Shown here piece by piece: positions 31,180 to 42,701 of a stretch of DNA of 64,000 nucleotides (position 1 is its first letter; each line of letters opens with the position of its first letter). Source of the DNA: Mactra quadrangularis (Eukaryota > Mollusca > Bivalvia > Venerida > Mactridae); the NCBI GenBank assembly GCA_025267735.1, contig CM046295.1, positions 19,190,938 through 19,254,937 on the forward strand, in the 5' to 3' direction. The translations under genes and the position numbers were made by a program. The notes under the pieces were generated by a model, which was not told the DNA's origin, did no database searches, and saw nothing but the letters and a program-made list of their open reading frames with translations.

Positions 31180-31740
31180 ACTCGAAGATTTTAGAGGGAG
31201 GGAAGGATGGGGGGTTAGTTAAAAGTTTGAGGGAAATAGGGTGAGTTAATGGAGTGAGGGAAGAAGTGAAGGGAGTTAGGAAGAGGGAGGGGATGAGTAT
31301 ATGGGGGAAAGGAAGAAAAAGGGTTGAGTAAATGGGGGGGGGGGTAAGAAGGGAGTTATGACTTAAAAGGAAAATGGAAGAGAAGGGTGAGTTATGGGAG
31401 TGAGGGAATAAATTAAGGTAGGAAGGGGTTAAGTTAAAAGAATTAAGGGAAGGAGAAGGGGTTAAGTTAATAGAATTAAGGGCAGGAGAAGGGGTTAAGT
31501 TAATAGAATTGAAAGAAGGAGAGCATGATGAGTTTATGGAGGAGGAAGGTGGAGGGGAGAGATATATTAGGGAGGTAAGTAGGTAGGGGTTAATTAAGGG
31601 AGTTAGTGAATGAGTTAAAGGATAGAGTAAACAAGTATAATATGTAGAAATGGGAAACATGGAGTAATTTCTTTAAAAGAGGGTGGCGGGGAGTGCAACA
31701 GCAAGTGAGTGAAGGGGGAAGGAGAGAAAGAGGGAGTAAA
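31180..31740. repeat. Purine-rich tract with short tandem repeats
   Basis: The + strand is almost devoid of C. Units of about 33-37 bp (GGAGAAGGGGTTAAGTTAAT) repeat about three times at 31428-31530. The minus-strand 166-codon frame (31160-31660), rich in Ser/Pro/Leu/Asn, is a translation of this low-complexity DNA. Confidence 0.75.
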
Positions 31741-32236
31741 TTATTCCCAAATAAAAAGTTGTGCGACTCAATCTGAATGATGTAAATTTACATCTAGCCT
31801 AATTCATTAATAAAATAAACTCAATACGGTTTGCAATACTTGCAATATAATCTTGCCATGAAGCCATGCTTCATATTTATGATTGATATATAGAAAAACA
31901 GGATATATGTATCATATGACTGAATTATGAATCAATATTTACAAGTCTCTGGGCATTGGTCATACAATCTTGTTTTGATCAAGTGAACGTAGATAATTTC
32001 TACAGCGTTTGATTTTATTACATGATTTTTATATCTGATGTATGTATGTATATAGATTTCTGGGAAATATTTGATGTATCGCCATGGAGACCTATATTTG
32101 TAATTTGAATAAAAGTAGCCATAGGGTGGTGGATGGGGTGTGTGGGGGAAGGGTTGGGGCTAGGTGGGCGGGGCATTTTTTGGGGTTTGTATTGGTTTAT
32201 TGGTACTATGTAATGCTATGGTAACTTATATTTTGA
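31741..32236. other. G-rich patch at 32124-32185; otherwise nothing
   Basis: Multiple GGG runs (GGGGGAAGGGTTGGGGCTAG) could fold as a G-quadruplex on the + strand. No gene recognised. Confidence 0.45.
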
Positions 32237-32307
32237 GGGTTGCCTGCAAGACTGAAGTAAGTGCATTGCTAGTAAGAGTGTAGTTACTACAGTCTTGCCG
32301 TCAACCC
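32237..32307. mobile_element. 71-bp MITE with GGGTTGCC ends
   Basis: GGGTTGCCTGCAAGACTGAA is mirrored by CTACAGTCTTGCCGTCAACCC. The same family, enlarged by a SINE, is at 34912-35220. Confidence 0.65.
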
Positions 32308-32347
32308 TTGTATTGTATTTTGTAACATGAACAAAAATAGCCGGTAA

Positions 32348-32402
32348 ATGTTTGAATCACACCCCAGTGCATACCTTTCCATGAAAATTTGACAATAAAC
32401 TA
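32348..32402 (+). mobile_element. SINE family B internal fragment
   Basis: CATACCTTTCCATGAAAATT and TGACAATAA match the segment just after the tRNA head of family B. Confidence 0.5.
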
Positions 32403-32459
32403 TTTCCCTGCCCTTTTGATAACATTTAGGTCTAAAGTAAAACTATGAGTACTTCACAC

Positions 32460-32730
32460 CAGTGCCGTGGCCACAAAACTCTGCAGTTTATTACTGGACA
32501 GTAGGTCCTGCCTGTGAAGATCAAAATTTTACAGGACCAAAAGACTTAAAAGACCAGAGACATTTTAACATATTTTAATGAATTGAAAACTAAGCAAACT
32601 TTTTTTAATGCACCTATTCAAATGTGTATGTGATCAATTGTTTTCTGGAAATTCTGTCCTGTTAACCTCCACATCTTGACGGCCTTCTATTTCGGATTTC
32701 TCCGTCCGTCCTACATGTTTTGTGATGACT
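32460..32730 (-). repeat. Dispersed repeat Z, inverted copy
   Basis: TTTATTACTGGACAGTAGGT, GATCAAAATTTTACAGGACC and CTACATGTTTTGTGATGACT are recognisable Z words, partly inverted relative to the copy at 41165. Confidence 0.5.
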
Positions 32731-32972
32731 GCTTCTGACATGAAAAACATATTATTTAGCCATGGCTTACAGAGAGACACTTCTATATAATTACCTACAG
32801 TAATTTATGTTGGGATTAATCAACTCTTAAATTTGCTTTTATTTTCCGGACTGATAAGCTATGTAGGCTTTTTATTACTGAGATTTCCTATCATTTTTTG
32901 TTGATTACATTTTCTGGGTTTATTTGTATTACTGATAAGAAGCTTTTTTATATGACTTTAGGGTAATATAAA

Positions 32973-33245
32973 TGTATGAACATTTTTTATGGGGAGAACT
33001 ACTTTTTTTGGAATGATTTAGATGGAGATCTACTTTTAGCTGTATGAATATTTTTTTATAGGAAGAACTACTTTTTTGGAATGATTTAGATGGAGAACTA
33101 CTTTTAGCTGTATGAATATTTTTTATGAGAACTACTTTTTTACCATGATTTAGATGGAGAACTAACTTTTAGATGTATGAATATTTTTTTATGGGGAGAA
33201 CTACTTTTTTGGAATGAATTAGATAAAAAACTACTTTTTTCTGAA
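32973..33245 (+). repeat. Tandem ~75-bp repeat (GGAGAACTACTTTTTTGGAA)
   Basis: Four units, each reading TGTATGAATATTTTTTTATG, then GAGAACTACTTTTTTGGAAT, then GATTTAGATGGAGAACTACT, with small indels. AT-rich and non-coding. Confidence 0.75.
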
Positions 33246-33294
33246 AGTGAATTCATAGGGAACTATTTTTTTCAAAGAATGAATAACAGGGAAG

Positions 33295-33420
33295 CCCTGT
33301 TAACTCAGTTGGTAGCATGCTCGTCTGCTGATTGATGGCCATGGGTTTGATTCCTGGTTTGGGCTAGAAACAACATCAACTTGTGTCTGGAATCAAATCT
33401 ATGAAGCAAAATACAAAATC
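33295..33420 (+). mobile_element. tRNA-derived SINE-like element (family D?)
   Basis: The head GTTAACTCAGTTGGTAGCAT and GGGTTTGATTCCTGG looks like a decayed tRNA. The following CATCAACTTG and GAATCAAATCTAT recur at 37059-37090, so the element has a repeated body. The acceptor ends do not pair well, so it is unlikely to be a functional tRNA. Confidence 0.5.
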
Positions 33421-34289
33421 AAAAGAGATTTAACTTTCAGGACGCTAACAAAGAATATTTCTAACTGGCCAGCTGAAAGTCATCAGTGTCGAGATATGGT
33501 TAATTTGAAAGTTGTTAACTTTTTTGATTTCAGAAATCTTGGTTCCCAGGTAATTGATGATTTACATATTGTATATGTTTGCGTGAGTGGAACCAGTGGG
33601 GGGAGGGGGTGGGGGTAATATTGGATATCATGGTCACTTTTCCTGAACTAGTGGGTTAAGGTAGATAGGTATGGGTTGGGCATGAAGGGAGGAGGGGTAG
33701 AGGAATATTATACATATAAAAATTATATATCAGGGCTCTTTTCAGTATTTGGGAAAGGGGCCTGGGGCCTTTTTTAAATAGAACATTTGGTGAAATGTTA
33801 TTGCAATTTCATAGATAGGGGAACCAAAAATCCGAGTTAAACTGCAAATTCAGGGAAAACTGCATAAATTTAAAAAAAAATAACGAGGGGAAGGCACCTG
33901 TAAATGGCCCCTGTTATGGAAGGAAAAGGGTCTGTATATCAACCTATACATATTTTCACTTTGCACCAAACCTTAACCCTTAAAACTTTTCTTAAACGCC
34001 TATTTCTAATTTGCAACCTTATCTTAAAGTAACATTTTGAAATACTTTATTTCACAAATATTATTTTTGGGGAAATATTTTTTTGTTTTGTTCTTAGATT
34101 GGTCTATTACAGAAATGATGCAATTATTATGTTGTTGAAAATATTTTGTTGATAAAAATGTATTGATTTTTGCTGATAATGTCACCAAAATGCCTGAAGC
34201 ATGCTGGGAGCATCGTTAATTAGGGGTCATGTGATCAGGTCACATGATCGTGTCATGTGATTAAACCATTTTGATAATGTAATATCAGC
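33421..34289. other. G-rich patches; no gene
   Basis: GGGGGGAGGGGGTGGGGGTA at about 33598 is the only salient feature. Confidence 0.45.
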
Positions 34290-34580
34290 TGGAGGGGGTC
34301 AAGGGGGCTGGCTGTAAATCACATAACAAATGGATCACTTTTTCTGACAGCTGACAGTTATATAGGGGCTGATAGGGGCCACATTGAGATGTTTTACAGT
34401 GTGCATCATGAATTAAAAATGTAAAAGGGCCATTAGGGGTCATGGTGAATTTTAACATAATGCATCATATACAAACTTTGTGAAAAGCTCAAATAAGGGT
34501 CTAGCTGGATTTTATTACATTACTTCATTGATGAAAAATTGTGAAGGGGCCATAGGGGCCATTATTGGATTTTAAATTTT
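34290..34580 (+). repeat. Degenerate ~95-bp tandem repeat
   Basis: About three weak units, each with AGGGGCCA or AGGGGTCAT, then GATTTTA or similar, then a CATCAT-AAA region. Divergence is high and the period approximate. Confidence 0.4.
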
Positions 34581-34911
34581 AGCATGGATTATTATTGTTT
34601 TAAGAAAATTAACTAGAAATGAATAGTGTGCATTGTTTCTGAAAACATGCTGTGTTAGTTAAATTATTCTGCATTTTTTTGGAAATTTGGAATAAAGTGA
34701 AAGTAGCCTGAACAATTTGGATATTGTTTTAGTGGTGAGGTAACTGTCTTTGTGATGCATTTTCTTTCATTGTACTTCTTGTGGCGGGTCACTATGAACA
34801 AATTGTAGTGATATTTTATTTGCGTTTCTTTTTCTGTGTATTTGGTCAATGTTAACCTGCTATAAATAAAATTGAAAATTTATATTGAACAAACGATAAA
34901 TAATAATTTAA
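34581..34911. other. No recognisable feature
   Basis: AT-rich. A 61-codon minus frame is not supported. Confidence 0.5.
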
Positions 34912-35220
34912 GGGTTGCCCGCAAAACTGTAGTGAGTGCATCATTTTTTGTTTTTGTTACGTCCTATTCAACACACATATAGGTCATATATGCGACGGCC
35001 AGCTCTTCCTACTATAGGTTTCCTGGACACTTTTCTATCACCAGTACTAACTTACCCTACCACGATGCTGACAACTCATGTATAGGGTATGACTGCCGCA
35101 ACCAGGTTTGGAACCCGCGATGTCCGGATTCGAAGTCAGACATGCCAACCACTACGCCATGGCCGCGGCTGCAAGTGCATTATGTTAAAGAGCACGTTAT
35201 TACAGTATTGTGGGCAACCC
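34912..35220. mobile_element. GGGTTGCC-end MITE split by a SINE
   Basis: GGGTTGCCCGCAAAACTGTA on the left is mirrored by TACAGTATTGTGGGCAACCC on the right. The interior is interrupted by an inverted family C SINE with a duplicated AGTGCAT at 34935-34941 and 35174-35180. Confidence 0.7.
34942..35173 (-). mobile_element. tRNA-derived SINE, family C, inside a MITE
   Basis: On the minus strand: head GCCGCGGCCATGGCGTAGTG, a B-box region GGGTTCCAAACC, body GTAAGTTAGTACTGGTGATA and GGAAACCTATAGTAGGAAGA. The 89-codon plus-strand frame that begins inside it is incidental. Confidence 0.8.
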
Positions 35221-35791
35221 TGGACATTATTTGTATTCTTTGATTCTGGGCTTTTGCTCAATTGTGAGCAAGCTATAGATTATATGATTTTCTTTGTCTC
35301 AGTTCAAAGTGAACTAGCTATGGATAATTTCTTATTTTTATTTCTTCTAGAGCTATAAATGATATATTATTTTGTTTGTTGTTCCATGTCTCGGGTCAAT
35401 GTGAAATTCTTATAATTTGAAAATTTAGATAGAAAGATATTCTTATCAATTTCGTTGGCTTAGATTAATGTCTAAGTATAGTTGATAATTTTTGTTGGGA
35501 GACTGTTTAATTCACAGTCTGTGTTAATTATCAAAGATATAATTAGTACTGTGACCTTTCTGCACTTGAAAATGTGGAGTTACTTGAGTGCATTCATTGG
35601 AATGAATTTTTTTTTCTGCAGAGTTAAAGGAGTGAGAGAGAGACAGAGAGTGTAAAAGTTCAGTGATGATAGCCGACATTGTGTTAAATTTTTCAATAGT
35701 GCTAGCCTGATTTATTGTTGTATCGTAATTTGCAGCAACATTTATCAACTAGCCATATTTATATGAAATCAGGAGTTTTTACTAGCTCCCT
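35221..35791. other. No recognisable gene
   Basis: AT-rich. A short GAGAGAGACAGAGAG run is at about 35633. The 74-codon minus frame is not supported. Confidence 0.5.
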
Positions 35792-35802
35792 AGCAATTTT
35801 CC

Positions 35803-36118
35803 TAGCTGCCCGGCTAGCTCAGTTGGAAGCACGCAAGTTTACTGATCAAGGGATTGTAGGTTCCCAGGAGGGGTATACTTTAGTGGAGCTTGGTCATGAA
35901 ATTATATATCTACAGCCATTCTCCCTCCTACCAATGATTTTTAATTATGTAGGGCAGTATGAAAGTATGCGCTTAGTAGTTCACTAAGTAGTAGTTGGTT
36001 AACAGCTATGATCCAGAGATTTAGCTTTTCCAGGAACAGTAAGTAGGTTGACTGACCGCTGTAATATGACCTGTTCATTGTGTTGCTATGGAGTTAAACC
36101 CAACAAAAAATAAAACAA
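35803..36118 (+). mobile_element. tRNA-derived SINE, family A, with target duplication
   Basis: Head CCCGGCTAGCTCAGTTGGAA, body with ATCCAGAGATTTAGCTTTTC, tail GGAGTTAAACCCAACAAAAA. An 11-bp duplication AGCAATTTTCC flanks it (35792-35802 and 36119-36129). The B-box region is decayed (GGATTGTAGGTTCCC). Confidence 0.88.
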
Positions 36119-36129
36119 AGCAATTTTCC

Positions 36130-36685
36130 ACTAGTCCTAGGATTGGGCTAGTATCTTAAGTCAATGATTAACTGTGAGTAAATGACAGCAGAAGATCATA
36201 ATAAAAGTCATTAATGGTGCAGCTTTAGTTTTTATCTCTAGTTTTAATGATAGTAAAGACAGTGTTTAAAGTTTTATGTACTCTCAGAAATGCCCCCCCC
36301 CTCCCCTTGGAAAAATGTGAAAAATTTACACTGCAGGAGCGTTTAGTTGAGTATAAGCGGTATATACCCTTATACTTATCTACAAAATCTAGGTCATGTA
36401 CTGTAATCTAAATTTAGACTTAACAATTTTAATCCATTAAAAGTGAATGAATCACGCCCATCCATTATGAAGATCCATTTTAATCCATTTCAAGGTTTGG
36501 AAGGGTAAGGTTGACACTTCGCGATGATAAGCGAAGTATTTCTGTTGGGTCAAAATAGACCTAATTTGTAACTATTAATTATGGGTTTTTCCATTTGTGC
36601 CTAGGTAGTACTAACACAATTTTTCACATTATTGCTGAAAAACATGAAACACGGATTAAATCATATTGTTACATGTGTACACACA
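36130..36685. other. C-run near 36294; otherwise nothing
   Basis: A C-rich stretch (CCCCCCCCCTCCCCTTGG) is the only feature noted. Confidence 0.5.
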
Positions 36686-36999
36686 TTTTTATTAGACGAA
36701 TTTTTAACCAAAAGATTCGGCTTATAGTTTGGCAAAACCGGGGTGGGCAGATGGCCGGGCGGTTGTTCGTCAGGTGTCATTAACAATTGCATTTAAGTTT
36801 TCAATTTAGCATATATTTCTGCCATTTATTATCAGATCTTTATGATACTTCATTCAATGATAACATACCATGTGATGAACAGAATTAGAAAGTAACCGCA
36901 ACTCTATCTGGCTTTATTTTGGATTATTTCCCTTCGTAATTTTTGTGTTAAAGTTTTTAAATCCGGCTTTAATGTGGTTTCCGCATTACATTTCTTGTT
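36686..36999 (+). mobile_element. Helentron-like element, family H3 (copy 3)
   Basis: TTTTTATTAGACGAATTTTT, AAGATTCGGCTTATAGTTTG and CGGTTGTTCGTCAGGTGTCA, then a 3' end ATCCGGCTTTAATGTGG, TTTCCGCATT and finally CTTGTT. The 3' subterminal AATCCGGCTT is the inverse of the 5' AAGCCGGATT seen in copy 1. The 62-codon frame here is spurious. Confidence 0.65.
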
Positions 37000-37160
37000 T
37001 TAAGTTTGTTTCACATGGGTTACCTCTGGTACATACCAAGATTTTCTGCTGAAAAAAGCCATCAACTTGAGTTTCGAATCAAATCTATAAAGAAAGTCAT
37101 GATAGACTTAAGGGCCCCATACAAAAAGTGGTTAAAATATGGAAATTTTGATACAAAACA

Positions 37161-37520
37161 ATGGAACACCCCTAAAAACATGTCATAAACTCTTCCATAT
37201 AATGGATTGTTTAGATTAATATCTATCTGCAGGGGTGTTTTTCACTTTTTTCTACAAACAAGAATAACTTGAAAAACTATGGAACACTCCTATAAAACAT
37301 CTTATAAACTCTTCCATATACTACATGGGCCAATATCATTATCTATCTGCAGGGGTGTTTTTACTTTTTACTCTCAAGACAAAGATTTCATAAAAAACAA
37401 TGGATCCCCCTATGGAACATTATATAAACTCTTCCGTATACTACATGGGCCAAGATCATTATCTATCTGCAGGGGTGTTTTTCACTTTTTTCTCCAAACA
37501 AAAATCAAACATGGCTCATC
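37161..37520 (+). repeat. Three tandem ~120-bp units
   Basis: ATGGAACACC or a variant begins units at 37161, 37279 and 37400 (periods 118 and 121). Each contains AAACTCTTCC and ATCTATCTGCAGGGGTGTTT. The short frames of 73-84 codons are translations of the repeat. Confidence 0.75.
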
Positions 37521-37944
37521 AGCAGACGGTTGATAATTTCTGTGATAAGAAAGATATGATAGACAATTTTCCCTTATCTCTCCTACATTTTATACTGACT
37601 GAGAAACTTGTGTATACTTAAAAGTCTTCCATTCCCTACTGTAGTCATTCATAGACAAATATACATTTTCTCACATTTTGAACTCGTCAAACACCATTTC
37701 AAATTAGCCACCCAAATCTCAATTTCTTTAACATTGCAAAAAAGGTAAGTATACCCTCCCCCCCTCTCCAAAATAATATTTAGGAGTCAGCTTTGTCAGT
37801 TGGTTTGTTGATCGGTCTGTAGCTTTTTCCATGTCCGCTCAATTTCTCAGCACCTATTTTGCAGATTTTATTCAACCTTCACACATTATACCAGATATCA
37901 GGCAGACATGGGCACATTCAATTTTGTTACAGTCCATTGATTTT
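37521..37944. other. No recognisable feature
   Basis: AT-rich sequence leading to the pearl-type element. Confidence 0.5.
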
Positions 37945-37988
37945 TATACGCCCGTTTTGAAAAAACGGTCGTATTATGTTATGCTGTT

Positions 37989-38072
37989 GTCCGTCTGTCC
38001 GTCTGTCCGTCTGTCCGTCTGTCCGTCTGTCCGTCTGTCTGTCTGTCCGTCTGTCCGTCTGTCCGTCCGTGG
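37989..38072 (+). repeat. GTCY tetranucleotide microsatellite
   Basis: GTCC and GTCT alternate about 20 times. It forms the 5' part of the H1 element. Confidence 0.9.
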
Positions 38073-38837
38073 ACAATTGCTTGTCCGGATGATAACTCAA
38101 GAAAGGATGAACCTAGGTTCCTCAAATTTTATGTGTTGATAGCCCTTGGGTGGAGGAGGTTCCCTATTGATTTTGAGACCCCAGGGTTAAAGGTCAAGGT
38201 CACTGGGTCTTAAAATAGGTAAAACTTGTCCGTACCATATCTGAACCACCAATGTACCTAAGTTCACCAAATTTAATGTAAGAGTAGCCCATGTGTCAAA
38301 GATGTTCCCTATCGGTTTTGGGGCCCCTGCGTCAAAGGTCAAGGTCACAGTGGCATCATATGGGAAAAAAACTTGTCCTGACAATAACTTAAAAAGCAAT
38401 CTACCTAGGATCACCAAATTTTATGTGAGAGAAGCCCATGTGTCAAGGATGTTCCCAATCGGTTTTGGGGCCCCTGGGTCAAAGGTCAAGGTCACAGGGA
38501 CATCAAATTGAAAAACCTTGTCCGGACCATAACTAAACAACGCCTGTACCTAGGTTCACCAAATTTTATGTAAGAGTAGCCCATGTGTCAAAGATGCGCC
38601 CTATAGGTTTATGGGGCCCCAGGTTCAAAGGTCAAGGTCACAGGGGCATTATATGGAAAAACTTTGTCCGGACAATAAATGAAACACCAATGTACCTAGG
38701 TTCACCAAATTTCATGTGAGAGTAGCCCATGTGTCAAGGATATGCACTATTGATTTTGGGGCCCCTGGGTCAAAGGTCAAGGTCACAGTGGCATCAAATT
38801 GAAAAACATTGTCCGGGTAATAACTCACTAATGACTG

Positions 38838-40123
38838 TACCTAGGTTCACCAAATTTCATGTGAGAGTAGCCCATGTGTCAAGGATGTACCTTATCAGTT
38901 TTGGGAAAACAGGGTTAAGTTTAAATCTTAAACCAGAAGATATCAAATTACCAAGCTGTGACTTCAAATGTTCTATCAATATGTTTATAAAGTCAAAACG
39001 GCAAACAATGAAACACTTGTCCAGACAATAACTGAACCACCAATGTACCTAGGTTCTCCAAATTTTATGTGAGGGTAGCCCTTGGGTAAAGGTTATGCCC
39101 TATTGGTTTTGGGGTTCCTGGGTCAAAGGTCAAGGTCACAGAGGCATCATATTGAAAATCCTTGTTTGGACAATAACTCATCAACTACTGTACCTAGGTT
39201 CACAAAATTTTATGTGAAGGTAGCCCTTGTGTCAAGGATGTTCCCAATAGGTATTTGGGCCCCAGACCCAAAGGTCAAGGTCACAGAGGGATCATATGGA
39301 AAAACCTTGTCCAGACAATAACCGAACAACCAATGTACCTAGGTTCACTAAATTTGGCGTGAAAGTAGCCCATGTGTCAAGGTTATGCCCTATTGGTTTT
39401 GGGGCACCTTGGTCAAAGGTCAAGGTCACAGGGGCATCATATTGAAAAACATTGTCTGGATAATTACTCAACAATGATTGTACCAAAGTTCACCAAATTT
39501 CATGTGAGAGTAGCCCATGTGTCAAGGATGTACCTTATCAGTTTTGGGAAAACAGGGTTAAGTTTAAATCTTAAACCAGAAGATATCAAATTACCAAGCT
39601 GTGACTTCAAATGTTCTATCAATATGTTTATAAAGTCAAAACGGCAAACAATGAAACACTTGTCCAGACAATAACTGAACCACCAATGTACCTAGGTTCT
39701 CCAAATTTTATGTGAGGGTAGCCCTTGGGTAAAGGTTATGCCCTATTGGTTTTGGGGTTCCTGGGTCAAAGGTCAAGGTCACAGAGGCATCATATTGAAA
39801 ATCCTTGTTTGGACAATAACTCATCAACTACTGTACCTAGGTTCACAAAATTTTATGTGAAGGTAGCCCTTGTGTCAAGGATGTTCCCAATAGGTTTTTG
39901 GGCCCCAGACCCAAAGGTCAAGGTCACAGAGGGATCATATGGAAAAACCTTGTCCAGACAATAACTGAACAACCAATGTACCTAGGTTCACTAAATTTGG
40001 CGTGAAAGTAGCCCATGTGTCAAGGTTATGCCCTATTGGTTTTGGGGTACCTTGGTCAAAGGTCAAGGTCACAGGAGCATCATATTGAAAAACATTGTCC
40101 GGATAATTACTCAACAATGATTG
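38838..40123 (+). repeat. 643-bp higher-order duplication in the H1 array
   Basis: Units at 38838, 39045, 39190 and 39335 (lengths 207, 145, 145, 146) recur at 39481, 39688, 39833 and 39978, an exact 643-bp shift. Only a handful of substitutions are visible, for example AGGTATTTGG against AGGTTTTTGG. The 207-bp variant contains TTAAACCAGAAGATATCAAA. Confidence 0.85.
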
Positions 40124-41164
40124 TACCAAAGTTCACCAAATTTCATGTGAGAGTAGCCCATGTGTCAAGGATGTTCCCTATTGATTTTGGGGCCCCTGGG
40201 TCAAGTTTAAACCATCATCCAGAAGATATCAAATTACCAAGCAGAGACTTCAAATGTTCAATCAATATGTTAATAAAGTCAAAATGGCAAACCATGGAAA
40301 AATGCTATATTTAATAAGTAAAATGAATTTAGTTCACCAAATTTTATTTGAGGGTGGCCCATGTGTTAAGGATGTTCCCAATTGGTTTTGGGTCAAAACT
40401 GGGTCAAAGATCTAGGTCACAGGGGCATCATATGGACAATCCTTGTCCGGACAATTACTAAACAATGATTGTACCTAGGTTAACCAAATTTTATGTGGAT
40501 CAGCCCATTTGTCAAGATGTAATGTGTTGATAGCTCTTTGGTATTTGATGTTCTCTTTTGATTTGGAAACCCCAGGGACAAAAGTCAAGGTCACAGGGAC
40601 TTAATTCATACTGAAACATTTTCCGGACAGTAACTCAATATTAATTGTACCTACATTGTAGGTTTTCCAAATCTTATTTAAGGGTAGCCTTAATGTCTAG
40701 CATATGCCCCTTTGGTTTCAGGTCCCTGGGTTAAAGGTTAAAGTCAAAAGAAAAATCATGAGGAAAAACCTTGTCCAACAACCAACTTTACCTAAGATCA
40801 CCAAATTTTATGTATCAATACTCTTTGGGTCAAGGGCGAGAACTTTTGGTTCTGAGGCCCCAGGGTCAAGGTCACTGGAAGTTTGTATGGGAAAACTTTG
40901 TGTCAGTGATAAATCAACCATGGCTGTACCTAGGTTCTCAAAATCTTTGCTTTGGATAGCCCTCCTGTTAAGAATGGGACCTATTCTGAGATCCCGGGGT
41001 CATTGGTCAAGGTCACAGGGACTTTATATGAGATAGAACACAGCATGGACTGCACACGGGCGTATAATGCCCCGCCCAGCGGAGCTCTTGTTTTGCAGAG
41101 TTATTGCCCTTTGATGACAAATCTTGTTTAATGACCCCGAACTAGTTATAGATTAACAGTCTCC

Positions 41165-41395
41165 ACTAAACATTGCAGAATGATGGACAAATCCTGTAAA
41201 AAAATAAAAGGGTCCATCAAGATCTGTAGGTTCACAGGACCAACCGTCCAACAAGAATTTAATCTCATTCACACTCATTTCAATTCATCAGAATATGTAA
41301 AATCACTAAAATGTCTTTGGTCCTGTAAGACTTGGTTTGGTTCTGTAAAACCTACTATTACTGTCCAGTAATTAGCTATTGAGTTTCGTGGTGAC
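41165..41395 (+). repeat. Dispersed repeat Z, best-preserved copy
   Basis: GATGGACAAATCCTGTAAAA to GAGTTTCGTGGTGACTGG. The word TCCTGTAA occurs several times on one strand and CACAGGACC on the other. A 63-codon frame over it is not a gene. Duplicated at 50685-50915. Confidence 0.6.
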
Positions 41396-42688
41396 TGGAT
41401 TTAATCAAAGCGCTTATCAGACACTGTAAGGCATGGGGTTTTGATGGAATATATGGCTTATACAACAAACAAATGGAAGCGATACAAGGGACCTTTACCT
41501 TACATAAGCTAGATTAGGTATATATGAACTTCTTGTTGACGCGTAATGCTGACTACATTAATTGCAGTACATAATAATCTCTTTGAATGAGCACGCACAG
41601 CTGAATGTAATCATCTGCGACAAATTTTAATGAGGATTTGTCACAGTCCACTACTACTAAAGATGACGAGACCCCATGTAAAAACTTGGTTGGGGTATAC
41701 CTTAACCCCAGGTTAAATGAGTATAAACAAATGTGAGATTAAAAAGCTAAATACATGTAAAAAATACATGTATGTCTTATTTTTCTACTGGTAAAAAATA
41801 GCATTGGTACATTTATTTTTTGACTGAATCAATTCTTATACATGCTGTGAGCCTTAGTGATCTTAAATCTCTTTTTGCATCGAGTTTGTGTAATATTTAT
41901 TTTAGTGTACAATTTTTCTTGAAGTATGATTACTTGTAGTTTATTTGTTTCTGTATAATTTTTGTTTGATTGAGTTTTTGAGTAAGAAAAGTTTTGTTTT
42001 TGTGGTGCAACAGTGATCGTTTTCCGAGCTGGATCTAAATTTTAGGATTTTTACTCTTGGAGTTGCCGGTCACCAGTTACTGGAGTACGAATACTGGTTA
42101 CAAGTAGTTAATTGGTTACAAATATTTTGTTTGACTGAGTAAGAATAAAATTTTATTTTTGTGGTGCGTCATTGAAAGTTTTCTTTCTGAGCTAGTCGTA
42201 AAGTATGGGATTTTTGCTCTGGTTAGCAGGAGTTTACTAAATTATTGGGTACATTTTTTGTTTGATTTAGTAATTTTTATTTTTGTGGTCTATTGGTCAA
42301 AGTTTTCAGAGCTGGCTCTGAGGTTTGGGAATTTTTTTTGAAGATACGATGTGAAATTCAGGATTTGGAAAAAGTGGATTTTTTTTTGTCGTAGTGATGT
42401 GATTTAGGTATGGAATAGACATATTATTCGTTTTTGAACTTGTATAGTTTAGCTTGTCAGAAGAAATTACCCATAATTTGTGGGTTTAAGGTCATGTGAA
42501 ACATTAGTTTTTATTTGTTGGAAAAATAGAAAATTAAGCTATTTTGGAAATAGTTTCCCAAGTTGATAAAATTGGTCTGTGTGACTGCTAGAATTAGGTG
42601 TTGTTATGAAGTTAATTTTGTGAATGAAATTTTTGTGTGAAAAATTTGTTAACTCACAATATTTTATCATTGAATCTATTTTTTCAAT
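41396..42688. other. No recognisable gene
   Basis: AT-rich. GTTTGATTGAGTTTTTGAGTAAG-like words recur loosely (about 41966, 42129, 42259) with TTTTTGTGGTG, hinting at an old tandem duplication of ~130-160 bp. The 60-codon frame at 42159 belongs to it. Confidence 0.4.
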
Positions 42689-42701
42689 TGTGAGTACAGC
42701 A

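Larger units (their letters stand above)
37945..41092 (+). mobile_element. Pearl/Helentron-like element, family H1 (3.1 kb)
   Basis: 5' end TATACGCCCGTTTTGAAAAA then ACGGTCGTATTA, which folds on itself. Next comes a GTCY microsatellite (GTCCGTCTGTCCGTCTGTCC, about 37989-38072), then a tandem array of ~146-bp units marked by GGTCAAAGGTCAAGGTCAC, and a 3' end ACGGGCGTATAATGCC, the hairpin CCGCCCAGCGG and CTTGTT. ACGGGCGTATA is the inverse of the 5' TATACGCCCGT. Bivalve pearl elements show a microsatellite plus a core-repeat array. No Rep/helicase is present, so it is non-autonomous. The many 60-110-codon frames inside are repeat translations. Confidence 0.75.

Noticed and set aside
31160..31660. 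166-codon minus-strand frame rich in Pro/Ser/Leu/Asn
   Set aside because: It is the complement of a purine-rich low-complexity tract. Compositional bias alone explains the lack of stops.
33295..33366. Isolated tRNA-like segment considered as a tRNA gene
   Set aside because: The acceptor ends pair poorly, and the downstream body recurs near 37059, so a SINE is more likely.
37989..38072. Regular short repeats considered as a CRISPR-like array
   Set aside because: It is a tetranucleotide microsatellite with no unique spacers, in a eukaryotic element.
38187..41036. Many frames of 60-110 codons with peptides such as GAPGSKVKVT
   Set aside because: Translations of the ~146-bp pearl core repeat on both strands.
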